A stretch of 64,000 nucleotides of DNA from Paramyrothecium sp. XJ0827 (lineage: Eukaryota; Ascomycota; Sordariomycetes; Hypocreales; Stachybotryaceae). Of the stretch, positions 1 through 11,223 are shown one piece after another. Below the pieces are notes generated by a model. The model was not told where the DNA came from and did not search any database. It worked only from the letters and a program-made list of their open reading frames with translations. The DNA is taken from the NCBI GenBank assembly GCA_020881915.1, contig JAJFPB010000005.1, positions 2,604,001 through 2,668,000 on the forward strand, given 5' to 3'. Within the stretch, counting starts at the first letter, position 1; the number at the start of each line of letters is the position of its first letter. The translations under genes were made by a program, and so were the position numbers.

Positions 1-423
1 AACCTTGAGGATCTCCATGAAGACGCGAGCTCGGACGGGGTCGGCAGCATCCACCAGGTTGAAGACGGTGGTCAGAGCGTTGAGCGACAGGCCGGGGCCG
101 TGTACGGGAGAGTTGGCCAGGGGCTTCGAGAAGGTGCTGCAAAGGCTCTGGAGGTACTTCTTTGGGTCGGCGGCTTGGAGCACGAGGTGGATCATCAAAT
201 TCGAAGCAGCGGTGTATTCCTTCTCGGAAACGGTGGCGAGGGCCTGGGACGCGGCAACCAGCTTCGACAGGACCTCCTCCTTGGGCGCCTGGTCGCCCTT
301 GGCCAGCAGCTGCTTAGCATCCTCTGCCTTCAGGTAGTCGGCCATCTCGGCAGCCAGCTCCTCGAAGGATCCATCGACGAAGAGGAGCTGGGGCGGCGCC
401 TGGTTCTTCTTGGTGGCAGCCAT
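1..423 (-). CDS. eif3m: Eukaryotic translation initiation factor 3 subunit M, N-terminal part (cut by window edge)
   Basis: The minus strand is open from an ATG at 423-421 to base 1, giving 141 codons with no stop. The protein begins MAATKKNQAPPQLLFVDGS and continues with helical sequence such as FEELAAEMADYLKAEDAK and ANSPVHGPGLSLNALTTVF, which I recognise as the N-terminal half of fungal eIF3m. This is a PCI-domain subunit of the eIF3 complex, which works on the 40S ribosome in the cytoplasm. Fungal members are usually about 430-470 residues, so roughly two thirds, including the winged-helix end of the PCI domain, lies beyond the left edge. An intron in the missing part cannot be excluded. 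The ATG is the first in frame and follows a pyrimidine-poor leader. Identity rests on recalled family sequence. Confidence 0.85.
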   Translation of the reverse strand, partial: MAATKKNQAPPQLLFVDGSFEELAAEMADYLKAEDAKQLLAKGDQAPKEEVLSKLVAASQALATVSEKEYTAASNLMIHLVLQAADPKKYLQSLCSTFSKPLANSPVHGPGLSLNALTTVFNLVDAADPVRARVFMEILKV

Positions 424-1171
424 ATTTGCGAGGGAAGGGGGCTCTCTCGAATTGATCGTTCGACGTCGTGTATCTGGGGGGACTCTCCTTGCTTTGCACC
501 GGGTGGAGAGGCGTTCTGGAGATTTTTCGGCGCGGAGGGAAAGGGGGGGGAGGGGGCCAGAAAGCGGGATCGTCTGAGACTTCGGTGAGCACAATCTGTG
601 GTGTTCAGACACTGCCGTTGGACAGGGTCGACGCCCGAAAAGCCCTTGTGGTGGGGCTTGGGCCTTGCACCCCGCCAAATTTTCTGCCGCTGTTATTCTG
701 TGGGAGCTAAGCGAGGGCGGTGACGTCGGAAGATCCTGCGGCCGACGCTCGACTGGCTCATGTGACGAGTCACGTGCGAGCATGTACTGGGTTGTGAGCT
801 GTTATTGAGACGTGAGAGTCTTGAGGAACCTATACGCCCACGAGCCCATCGCACTTCCGAGTTGCATTGCAAGGATGCTATATTAATAACGTATATTATT
901 CGCATAAGGAGCGCCCTAGGCCAAAAGGCGTAGGTTTGGAACTCCAAGAAGTCGTTTATCACGCCGTATCTTTGAAAGCCCCCTAGTTCAAACCCCAAGA
1001 AGTATCCGTCTGTATCAATAAACCTGACCTCGCATCCGACACCTGAACTGTCATATAACCAGCCATACGTAAGGATTCGCAGAAGATACAAACAAATTTA
1101 CAAAATGACACACCCAGTACCGTTCGTCGTGCAACCAAGGCACGAGCATATAGGGCTCCATCATGCCCGCT
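424..1171. other. Intergenic: eIF3m promoter side and Chk2 3' flank
   Basis: This 748-base gap separates the eIF3m start from the Chk2 kinase stop. Near 758-775 there is an imperfect inverted pair, CATGTGAC and GTCACGTG, that contains a CACGTG E-box. An AT-rich patch lies near 880-905. A 132-codon minus-strand frame at 693-1091 directly after the kinase has no recognisable content. No RNA gene was seen. Confidence 0.6.
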
Positions 1172-3448
1172 CTACTTACCTTTAGTCGTGATCTTCGTTG
1201 CATCTGCGGTGGGATAAATACTTGAATCGTCGTTGGCAAATAGTTCTTGATCACCTTTGCCACCCATCTCGATGAACTCTGCCGGTGCTCGCTCAGAAGC
1301 CGGCCCGGCTTCCTTGCGCGTGTTGGTGACGCGGTTTTTGTTCTTGGCAAACACCTTGACCGGGTCCTGGTTATCTCCAACTCGGACGTGCGCGGCGACC
1401 GAGACGGAGTTGAGGGAGGAGAGCAGGGTTCGCTCCCGCACAGGGGCGCGGCGATTGACCTCCAAGCCGGCAATGCCACCTACTAGGCCACCAGTACTGT
1501 CATTAACAGCGGGTGCAGACTGTGACAACCACGGGTGTGCTAAGCACTGATCTATCGTAAACCTTCGCTCAGGATCAACCACCAACATTGAATCAATCAG
1601 GTCAACTAGTTTCGATTAGCGTCTGCCATTACTGATGCAGATAACTGGGCAAGTCAATGCAGAGCGAAATGGCAAGTCTTACGTGCAGGATCGCCCACCG
1701 AGTCCCAATAAGGCGACGGATAATCAAAACGACCGCTCTTGATCTGTTGCGAAAGCGTGAAGGGAAAGTCGCGAGAGTACAGCTCATCTGAGAACGGTGG
1801 GAAGCCGCAAAGGCAGATGTATAGCACGACGCCGAGCGACCATACATCTACAGCCTTTGTGTATTTGCGCTGCTTCGAATCCGCCAGGATCTCGGGGGCG
1901 ACGTAGCTAGGCGTTCCGCAGAGTGTTGTGGTGAATGACTCTTCCCCAATGATCTTGGCCAATCCGAAATCGGCGAGCTTGACGTGCAACTCTTTGTCCA
2001 CCATGAGAATGTTCTCGGGCTTGATGTCGCGGTGGACAATGTTCCTCTCGTGCTTTGAAGAAAGTGTCAGCCTCTTCATTCATGCAGCAGAACCGAAAAG
2101 GTGGGCTCTGGTGTGATTTTGTTTCCACTTACCAGATATTTAATGCCTTGGAACAGCTGGGTAAACAGCTTACGACACTCATCCTCGCTCAGCTTCTGCT
2201 TCATGACGATGTAGTTGAAGAGCTCGCCCTCGGCTGCCAGCTCCAGGACCAAGTAAACACGGTCTCGCTCGTTGAATGTGTCTTTCAGACAGAGCACGTT
2301 CGGGTGGCTCACACTCATCAAGACCCCAATCTCCTGCTGCAAACCTTCGGTCTTGGACCGCTCCTCCATGCCGGGGTGCTTCGTGAAGATCTTGACGGCA
2401 TAGCGTTGGCCAGATGATTTTTCTACACAGAGATATACCTCGGCAAAATGGCCCTTTCCAAGCTTTTCCAAAAGTGTGTACTGCTGAAGGAATCCGCTCG
2501 TTTGCCGGCTCTGGGGGTATCGAAAGATGAATCGAGCTTTGCCGTGGACCGCAATCTCATCTTGGTCTTCCAGCTCGCGTCGTTGGTTGCGACCAACGAT
2601 GGCCTCGTTGACGTAGGTGCCGTTACTTGAAAGGTCCTCTACGATTGCGACTGAATCTGTGCCCTTATTCTCGTTGAAGATGAGGCAATGTCTGTTCGAG
2701 ACAATGCCATCGCTGACCACGATGTCTGAAGCAAAATGTCAGATTTGCGCTTAGCCAAGTCGCATCCGGCAACAGGTTAACCTACCACACTCGGGATGAC
2801 GCCCGATCAAATAGCCTCCCGATGCCACACCCTTTACTTTGGAGTTTTCATATTCCTCTTCGTCCTTCAAAGGGCCGGGTTTGTCGTTGTCGCGGCGGGA
2901 TTCCTTGCCTTTGATGGTCTTGCCGACCGTCTCTGGCAAAGGGCACGCGCTTCGCCTCTTCAGAACGACAGGCTTGTCGCCGTACTTGGGCTCAAGAGGA
3001 ACCAGATATCCCCAAACACCCTCCTTTACCTCGTCCTCCACCTCCTCGGACAGGGCAGGGTGGCGGTCAACATATTGGCTGAGGGGTTGGGTGTCCTGCG
3101 GCGGTGATGATAAAACCTGTCCCTGGGGAAAGGCTTCGTCTGTTTTACGAGGCGTCGCATCCTCCGAGTTTCTCCTGGGTGGCGTGACTGTAGGCTCCTT
3201 GTAAAGTTCGCTCGACTCTTCGGTGGTGAGGTGCGTCATCGGCGATGGGAGATGCTGCTTGTGTGAGACGGGTGTCTTTTCTGGGGCGTGGGACAAGCGC
3301 TCCGACCGGCGCGGCTTCTTGTTGTCGGTCTCATCGTCTGGCAAAGAACCCTGGAAAAATATGGTCAGCCGAGACGGAAGAAAGATGTTTGCACGACGAG
3401 ACTCACCCGAGTTCGCTTCAATTGGCTTTTCTCGGTGCGGGGAGCCAT
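1172..3448 (-). CDS. prd-4: FHA-domain checkpoint kinase, Chk2/Rad53/PRD-4 family
   Basis: Five exons: 3448-3407, 3350-2786, 2725-2133, 2052-1683 and 1605-1172, giving 667 residues. The first 160 or so residues are polar and low-complexity. A single FHA domain follows at about 165-285, with GRHPEC at 197-202, SNRHC and SSNGTYVNE. The Ser/Thr kinase domain starts near 285: glycine loop G292-K-G, VK lysine K314, HRD loop with D409, DFG D428, and YVAPE in the activation segment. A basic, Ser/Thr-rich tail ends the protein. Known family role: nuclear DNA-damage and replication checkpoint kinase activated by ATM/ATR-type kinases; in Neurospora PRD-4 also links damage and translation stress to the circadian clock. 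The start is the first ATG and needs intron 1 to reach the rest of the protein. The last codons overlap a donor-like GGTAAGTAG, so an alternative C-terminus is possible. Confidence 0.9.
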
Positions 3449-4905
3449 CTCGTAGATGGGTCGGAAGGCCGGTAGCTGGAGCTGCGCCAAGACCAAGGGC
3501 GGGATGGGGTGGTGGATGAAGGCGTGGATCAGGGTGAGCGAGGCACGCAATTTCCGTTCGTGAATAATATATCGGACGGAAGAGAGAAAAGCAACGGGCC
3601 CGGAGGGAGCTCGAGTTTGGTTCAGCGTGATGTCGTGCACACCGGATGCCAGGCTCCAGAGCTGACTGGGGTCAACAGGTCATGGTCTACTGTCATTGGG
3701 GCTGGGCGGTGCTGCGGCGCAGGTCCCAGGTAAGGTACCTAGCCGATGGGGACTTACTGGGTCCGGTACCTCGGGATGACTGGGGAAGGGGAGAGGCCTG
3801 CCGTACACATTGAGAAAGCAGAGTCACTCCCCCTTTTGGTAGGTACCTGTGGCCTTGCAGCAGTACTCGCACGGGTTGGCCCGCAAGTCGAGGCGTCCCG
3901 ATGTCCTGAACAACATAGACTTAGCCACACTCGAAGTGCCTGCGTTAGGAAAGGTACCTTACTGGTTCCACCGCTGATGTCACCAAATGGAGGCTCTGCC
4001 GCACCTGTATCGAGGTAAGGTCCCTCGAGGTGCCTAGGCCACCTGATACCGCCTTTGGGGGGCATGCTGCTGCACAATTAACCGTTTTCACAACCTCGAC
4101 AGAGTCTTGAAATGATGTGCTCTGATCCTACTTTAGCACGAGTCGGATTCACACTTGGACTTACTGATACGCAGGTGATTTCTTCCTTTCCTCGCTGGGA
4201 ACAAACAGTCTCTCTTCCGCCTCCCGTGCCTTGACCTAGTCATCAGCCACACCTTGGGAGTCATGCTTCCCAAATCTCGTCATGAGCCAATGGCGCACAC
4301 GACAGAGCACCTTGCTATGTGTCATGCGGCAGGCCCCACAAGGGACGTCCTTGATATCCACAGACTCCGGCGCGCAGTTGTGAGGTTCCGCATTGCGATG
4401 TCCTTTTCTTCCTCCCTCCTCTGTCCCCGGTGCACCAAGACCATGCTACCACCATGCAGCCACATGACTCAACAGTGTAGTCCTACGATATTGATGCAAG
4501 GGCCAGAAGTCCACTGATAACCATTGCCAGTTGTATTAGCATTAGCAACTACTGCCTATCCATACCTAACGCAGCGTCTATGTTTCGTTTCCAATTCCCC
4601 TTCCAAGCCTGACCGAGCACCCTGGTGGCTACTGCATGAGCGCATTGCTCGCCCGACTCCAAACCCGCACGTTCGTAATATTCAGCCAAGTACATTAAAC
4701 CGAGTCTCCCATCACAACGCCGTTTGAAACGCCATTATTTGTGTGTAACATCCAGCCATTCGCTCTTGGATACAAAAGCTCGGTTTCGTCATCATCAATA
4801 ACATGTATCATCACTCCCCTCCGTTTCGACGCTCTTCAGCCAAGGTATCTGGTACGGGTGATAGCATAGCGTCAAGCCCGCCAAGCGCTCCCAAAGGTTG
4901 GGCTC
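3449..4905. other. Intergenic: Chk2 promoter and ArfGAP 3' flank
   Basis: This gap of about 1.46 kb has no convincing gene. It holds several copies of the GGTACCT/AGGTACC motif, around 3731-3775, 3840-3850 and 3953-3962. The short frames here are in different registers and show no family resemblance. Confidence 0.6.
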
Positions 4906-7900
4906 CTATTTCTCGGGAATCGGCGACTTTGCTAGTCTGCCACCCGCGCTGACCCGTTTCTGTAAACGTGCTTCCTTCTCCCGCTGCAACTTGTCGTTGG
5001 GACTGGAGACGTACGGCAAAGACGGAACTGTGTCCAAGGGGGTGCTTCTACCGCGCTTCTGCTCGACGTATAGCTGTGCTAACCGTCCCAGCGGGAATGC
5101 AGGTAGGACTGACGGTATCTCGGCACCGTTCTGTACGAGAAGCTCCGCCACGGGAAACGGTACCACCTTACCGTCTGCATCACTAGAGGCCTGACCCGGT
5201 GATGGCGAAGGCGCGGCTGGGTCAGCTGCCGCAAGAGCTAACCATACCGCGTGCGTCCCTCTCATCTTGTCTGTGACGTTCGGGTTCGCTTTCAGCGCCA
5301 ATGCATAGAGTACTTGCTGGATCTCGTTCCTCTTGATGGCCGCCAAGAGAGTCTCGTCGGCCGTGCCATACCTCGACAGCGTCGGCGAGAGGGGTTCGAC
5401 AAAAGCCTTGTCCACATATTTGGCCGTTATGAACCTGAGTCTCTGTTCTCGGGTCGCCTGGGGTCCTGGTTTCAGTTCGGGATCGAGTTTCGCCTCCCAA
5501 ATCATGTTCGATACCCGGTTTCCGATGAGAAGGAGTAGCTCGACGATATCGATGGTGAATGATTTGATGTCAAGTGTCAACGACCGCACTTTGCTGATAT
5601 GCGTGCCCAGGGAGCGGTGGATGCCGCTGCATTCAATGCATAAAATGATGCCCAGGTTGATAGACACCCACTCTACCTTTGAACCTGAGCCACAGTCGGC
5701 GCACCAGCAGTTGCCTTGATCGTTGTTCCGAACCGTTTGCAAAAGCTTATCTGGATTCTCATCGTAGCCTGAGCTCGACGTGCGCACGGCGCTAGGTCGC
5801 GCGCCAACCGTGATCCTGCGGGCGGGAATACCGCTTCCTGAGCTAGAGTGTGCATGTGGGTTCTGAGCGCTGTGGCCGAGCGACTGCGTCTTCCCTGTCA
5901 AAATAGACCCAATGTCTCTCTTCCCAAAAGTTTCCCCAGTCGCCCTGCCTTCGTCGGGCTTCTCTTTAAATGGCCGACCTTCCATGGCGCTCTGTAAAGC
6001 GTTGTTAATGGCCACAATCCAACTATTCATATCTTCCTCAGAGGTGGCCTGGTAGACGCGCTTGTAGTTTGGTGTAATGACTTCGAAACAGAATCTTCGC
6101 TCTGCGTTCCTTGCTTCCCGCACCGAGGCCATGCGGAGGTCGATAGGATCCATGTGGAGATCAAGTTTCTGCTTCCAATTGCTATACTCTGATAGCTTGC
6201 CTTGATCCAAGACAATCCAAAACCTATCAAAATGTTAGTGATTGTTTTTGGGCCATTCTGGGTATAGGTTCTCACTTGTGCCAGCCTTGCTTGTTCAGAT
6301 TGCGCGGATCAACATGACCGCCAGGACGATTTAACGACCAAAGCAAGCCCTCTTTCCTTTGTGTCACATTGGTCTGAGAGGAATCCCGTTCTTCAAGGTC
6401 GCGTATGCCCTTGAATTTCGCGCCTTGGGCTGGACTTGCGAGTGATGACTGGCCGAGGCTTCCTGGCGATCTTGACAACTCAGAGGCTGAGCCTACGCCT
6501 CCGGCGCCTGTACTGCCTGGTGCTGTGCTCCTGAGCTGTGAGCCTGTACTGTCGGCTCGCCCAAGCTCCGTATCAGAGCTATTGCTTGCATTGCCATTGA
6601 GGTTTGAGTTCAGGGGGGTAGAGCTGCTTAGGCTGGCTTGCTCCGGCTCAACATAAGGAACATTGCTCTTTTCGAGAAGGCGCCTCTTCTCTTCACGCTC
6701 ACGCCTCTGGTATTGGTATTCCTTGTCAGTGTCTTGGACTTCGGCTGAGAGGGCCTCGAGCTGCGGGAGGAAGTCGTCGATTTTCTTTGCTGTCGACAGG
6801 AAAGTTTTCGTTTGAAGCTCGGCATACTTTGTGAGGTGAGACAGGACTTCTTGTTCTTTGCGGCCACCATGAAGGTCTTGGACAAAACTCGAGTAATCAA
6901 AGCGCTTCAGCTCGAAGTTCCGTCGCTTGCTTTGGTACTTTGAGTCACTTTCGGCCAGCTTCTTAGCCTTGACCGAGTCTTGACGTTGACCTAGATAGCG
7001 CGATACGAAAGCATAGTAGTCTTTGCTCTCCTCTTCAAAATCTCGCTTCTTGTATTCGGCCTGCTTAATGTCAAGTTGATATAGCTTGGTGACAGGGTCG
7101 ATTATTATCCTCTGAAGGTTGGCCACGTTCTGTCTCTCATAGTTTAGTATTTCGCGGGCAATCTTGTCAAAGTAGTGTTCGAGAGCCGGCTGAATGGCAT
7201 TGGCGTTTGTCGATGATGCCTCCCGGAGAGCCTCGACAAAGGCGCTGAATGCGTCATTTGCTTCAATTTGCGCTGCATGGGCCTGCTCGGCTCTTTTCAA
7301 GACCTTCTTCATCTGCGTGCGCATATTCCCGGTTTTCTGTTCCAACGCCTTGAGTGTAGCTCTGAAGACCGGGCCATCCTCGGAGACGGTGGCGTCATCA
7401 CCAGGCTTGGGACATTGGAGATCGACCTTTACTGGCTCCTTTGGTGGACTGGTCACAACTGCGATGGTGGAGTCTTGAGGGACTGGCAGCGGAGACATTG
7501 GCTCTTCATATTCGGCAGTAAGTCGTGAATCAACTGACTGTGAGGAGGCGACACGAATCTTGGGAGGGGACGCCAGGAGGAAGGTAGGAGACGGCGAGCT
7601 AGGGTTGCTCATCGGGAAAGGGACTGCTGCGATGTCGTATTAGCATCACTATCACAGGTGAGTGGACGGGGGAGCGTACTAGCCACCCAATACGAGAAGC
7701 TTGCAAGGGTAATCAATCGATGAGCTCGTGAATCGTACTCGACAAACTGGACAGGCGTCAGTGAACCTAGGCTAAGTAATGCGGATCGAGATACCGTACG
7801 CTGCAAGAGTTTCGCCAGCCACCGCCCTTATCCTCCTGGTTCTTGGGGGGCTTCCACTTCCAGGTCCACTCGAAGGTTACCGATGGACTGCCACCTGTCG

Positions 7901-8527
7901 CATAGTCGCCGACGAGCTCGACATTGGCGTTTTTGTGCAAGTTGGGGTCGGCGTGGAACTCTCTTGTAACAAGATTCTCCACTTCTCGGGGCGTGGAAGC
8001 GTATACGAATGTCAGGCCGGAGATGTTGGTGTCTGTGGATGTAGACTGGGCATCGGTAGCGCTGGAACCGGGTAACAAAGACTGTGAAGACTGTCGCAGG
8101 ATAAACGTAAAGGTGAAGATAAGCTCGTCATCGGAAGTGAGTTTGAGTAGGAAATTCGGAGTGCCATTTGGACTATTCAGCTCGGAGTCCTAATCCATGG
8201 TAAGTGCGTGAAGGTGGAAGGGGTAGGAGAAGGGTGGCTTTGTGCGCCGAACCTGGATGTATTCTATGGCGGAAGTCTCGCCCAATGGGCGCGACGCTGA
8301 TAACCTGCTTGCTGGGTATGCATTCGGAACTATGTTGACTGTGCTGCGCTTGCGCGGGCTGGTGATTGAAAGTGAGGATATGGTTACTACGGAGGGAGAG
8401 CGCCAGGTCAGTCGCGGGAATCGTGTTTGAGAAGAGCAGCACGAGCGGCTGGGAGAGACGAACGACGATTTTGATCTTTGAGATAAAGAGCTGCCCCGTC
8501 ATCGGGCCTGCTACTGACGTTGCCCAT
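4906..8527 (-). CDS. BAR-PH-ArfGAP protein (fungal centaurin/ACAP-like Arf GTPase-activating protein)
   Basis: Six exons: 8527-8464, 8386-8253, 8189-7800, 7746-7680, 7626-6276 and 6223-4906, giving 1107 residues. The first four exons encode an N-terminal region found in ascomycete members, starting MGNVSSRPDDGAALYLKDQN and including LVTREFHADPNLHKN and GGGWRNSCSFVEYD. A BAR coiled region covers about 300-535 and a PH domain about 642-745. The ArfGAP zinc finger has cysteines 843, 846, 864 and 867 and the arginine finger R872 in GIHRSLGTH. An ankyrin-like tail follows. Known role: the BAR and PH parts bind curved phosphoinositide membranes, and the GAP domain switches off Arf GTPases in vesicle traffic. 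Introns 1 and 2 use weak donors (GTTCGT, GTTCGG). Intron 4 ends at a NAGNAG acceptor. The next ATG at 7612 is residue 224, and starting there would drop conserved sequence. Confidence 0.9.
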
Positions 8528-9030
8528 GGCAGGCCACTGGAATGTTGGAGGATGGGAGTCGGCGAGGAGGGCCGAGAGGCAGATACTCTCGATAACCTGG
8601 GGATGGCGGCGGCGCGGGGCTCAGGGCCAGTGCCACTGCCAGTGCCAGTGCCGCTGAGGCAATCTGAATGACCCGCGTGTACTAAACAGGGCTCGTGGCG
8701 AATAGCAATGGAAGACGAAGACTATGCGCAACTTGTGATGGTACAAAAATGGTACTGTAAAAAGACGACGGGAACAAGAAGACGTGTGGAAGAGAGACGG
8801 GGAGAAGTGAAAGGAGACCAGGAAACGAGGCCGGTTGCTCGAGGGCTGCGATCAACAACGGAAGAGAAGAGGCAAAGGGCGCAAGTGTCTGCCTGCCAAA
8901 AAAGACCACGCGCCCCCGAGGATTTACGAGCATGATACAGGGCCACGGGTGGAGAGCTGCTTGCGGGGCAGGTATTAGAAGGGTACTGCAATCTGGACCA
9001 GATTGCGATCCAAGGTCATTTCACCCGGCA

Positions 9031-9060
9031 GAGTACCTTACCTTACCTTATTTTACCGGG
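9031..9060. repeat. TACCTTACC short repeat cluster
   Basis: Three TACCTTA-like units in a row, with a further AGGTACCTGAA and GTACCTTAG about 130 bases on. It is the same motif seen in most other intergenic regions of the window. Confidence 0.6.
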
Positions 9061-10795
9061 CTTTGACTGCACCGTCTACAGGAGCACCCACCACCATGTT
9101 GCAGTAGCTGTTGCACAACCTGATCTTGTTTCAACGAACTCCTGCACCTCTGTGACCTTGCCGTACCTTAAGATCAGGTACCTGAATTTAAGCTGTACCT
9201 TAGTCTCTTTCCATCGAGCAACCACCCGACTCAACGCACAGCTGGGACACTCAGCATCAGACGCAGCGTGTGTGGCTCATGCTCCGTAACAGGAAATTGC
9301 CCAAGGCTGACAAGTTGACTGATTTGCTGCGTAACATGCAGCAGTCTCAGACGGCCCCCAACAACGGCTCAGCTGCAATTTGTAGGTAAGATAGAGTGCC
9401 TTGCTTGTAGGGAAGCGTACTTGGGCTTTCAGCGTGAGGCGCAGACAAGGCGGTTGGCGTGGTTATCAAGGGATCATGGGGAAGAGGAACGGGGGGCTTT
9501 GCGCTGGTGACGTTGTCACGATCGCAGCGGTTGCGGAAGCACGTCGCAAGCAGCGTCAGCCATGCCGCCAACAACGCTCGCGCAAAGAACCGCTGCGGGC
9601 ACAGTTTGTCCGTTGCTGCGACGGCGCCGGATCGCTACCTTAGCCTGGAACCACTTGAACCGAGATTCCAGATAACCAGAGTGCGCCACCTCCACCTATT
9701 TTGGGAGGCGGGACCCCTTGGGTGCGCCGGCGCTAATCTTTGACAAGCGTTTTTTTTCTTGCTTGCTGTTATGCGAACATCGCCTGGTTTCATTTCGCTG
9801 GAGACGTTGGATTGGTTCGAGTGGTGGTCTTCATTTGCAGGTGCATATGCTAGCCCTTGCGATCGTCGCACTGCAATGCGGCGGCCACCACCAACAGGAA
9901 AGCAGGATGCGCCGGGGACACATGGTATAGCACACTTTGGCTGAACCCCATAGGTGAGCTGTGCCTTGAAGCTGGAGGCCCTGCCTACTTCATCTAGCGT
10001 TGGCTCATTACCTGAGGTAAACCAGGCAAGGTGGGCAGAGACATCGTTTGTTATCTACCTTGCGTTATGTGGTTCATGCAGGGACCTGAAGTCCCCGAAC
10101 TGAGGCAGCTGTCGAGAACGGCCATCTGCATAACCATCACCAGGAGACACGTGATTGGGTGCAGTATAGCACCCGAGGTTCTATACCCGAAGTGAAAAAC
10201 TAATGCAAAGTAAATCTGACTGAAGGAGGTTCATGCATCTCGTTTTGGCTCGTATGCAGTGCCGAGGTCAGAGGCTTCAAGCAGCTCGTGAGGTTGAGCC
10301 AGAGTCTCGTGACGAGACCAGCGTTCTATTTCGAGGACGAAACCCCGTATCGGATGAAGCACGCAAGGCTTGATAGGTGGCTTTAATGGAGGGGATTCCA
10401 CTGCTCACCTACGATCCCTGTCTGCAGGGTGGGAGAGGTGGGAGATACGGACATCCAAGGAGGCGCGCAAGGCGCGTTACTTGGAAGAGCATTTCCTGTG
10501 CCTGCCCCACGTCCAATGACTTGGCGGTTCCCCAAGCCCTTGAAACCAACAAGCCCATCCAGCTCTGATAGGCGAGTCAGGCCTGCTGATTAGCCTTGCC
10601 CCGGCGGGCCATGCTATGGGTGTTTCGCCGTGTGGTGGTGCCCTGAATGACGTCTGGACCCTCCCGCCTAAGGCAAAGTATGATGCACCAGACAGAACAC
10701 TGAACAGACATTTCCCGCCCGTGCGGCGAGGGTGCGCCAGCCATTCATCGTTGCCGCTGGCGCCCCGACGTTGCGGATGGATGGGTGAGGAGGTG

Positions 10796-10865
10796 AGGCA
10801 AGGTAAGGTAGGTAGGTACCTTACTTTGACTGACTGTATGCCTTACCTAAAGAAACAGTACCTGT
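10796..10865. repeat. GGTAAGGTAGGTACCTTAC motif cluster
   Basis: Overlapping direct and inverted copies of GGTAAGG / TACCTTAC lie about 360 bases upstream of the UNC-13-like start codon. Whether the cluster is functional is not shown by the sequence. Confidence 0.55.
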
Positions 10866-11223
10866 TCGCACTCGACCTGCTAGTAGCCAGCCTTGTGTAC
10901 CCCGTAGCTAAACCAAACATCAATGAGACAACACCTTCTCCGCTGCTTGCTTTGAACACCGTCATAATAATTTTAGTCGTTGCCGCAACCTTCCCTTGCG
11001 CCGGTCGCCTTCGTCTTCCTCGCCACGCCTTGTCGCCCTCTTTTCCTCTCCGGCGAGTCGAACCCCACCGTCTTCATTGCAAGTACCGAGCTCGTCGTCA
11101 TCAGCCAAGCGACCTTTGGCTGAGCATGGTCCCGTGCCCGAGCCCTCACTGCACATTTGGGCATCACCAGGCCTGCTGAGCAGCACATCGCTCCCTGCAC
11201 AACGATCACGGCAAGACGACGAC

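Larger units (their letters stand above)
8528..11223. promoter_or_regulatory. Divergent intergenic region between ArfGAP and UNC-13-like genes
   Basis: About 2.7 kb between two genes that start outward from it. No coding region is supported. It contains a short CCAGTG-type repeat near 8626-8655, TACCTTACC clusters near 9031-9060 and 9165-9205, and another at about 10798-10862. The frame of the UNC-13-like gene stays open upstream to 10996 but has no ATG before 11224. Confidence 0.6.

Noticed and set aside
10996..11223. Upstream extension of the UNC-13-like reading frame
   Set aside because: The frame is open but contains no ATG before 11224; the apparent start at 10996 is TTG.
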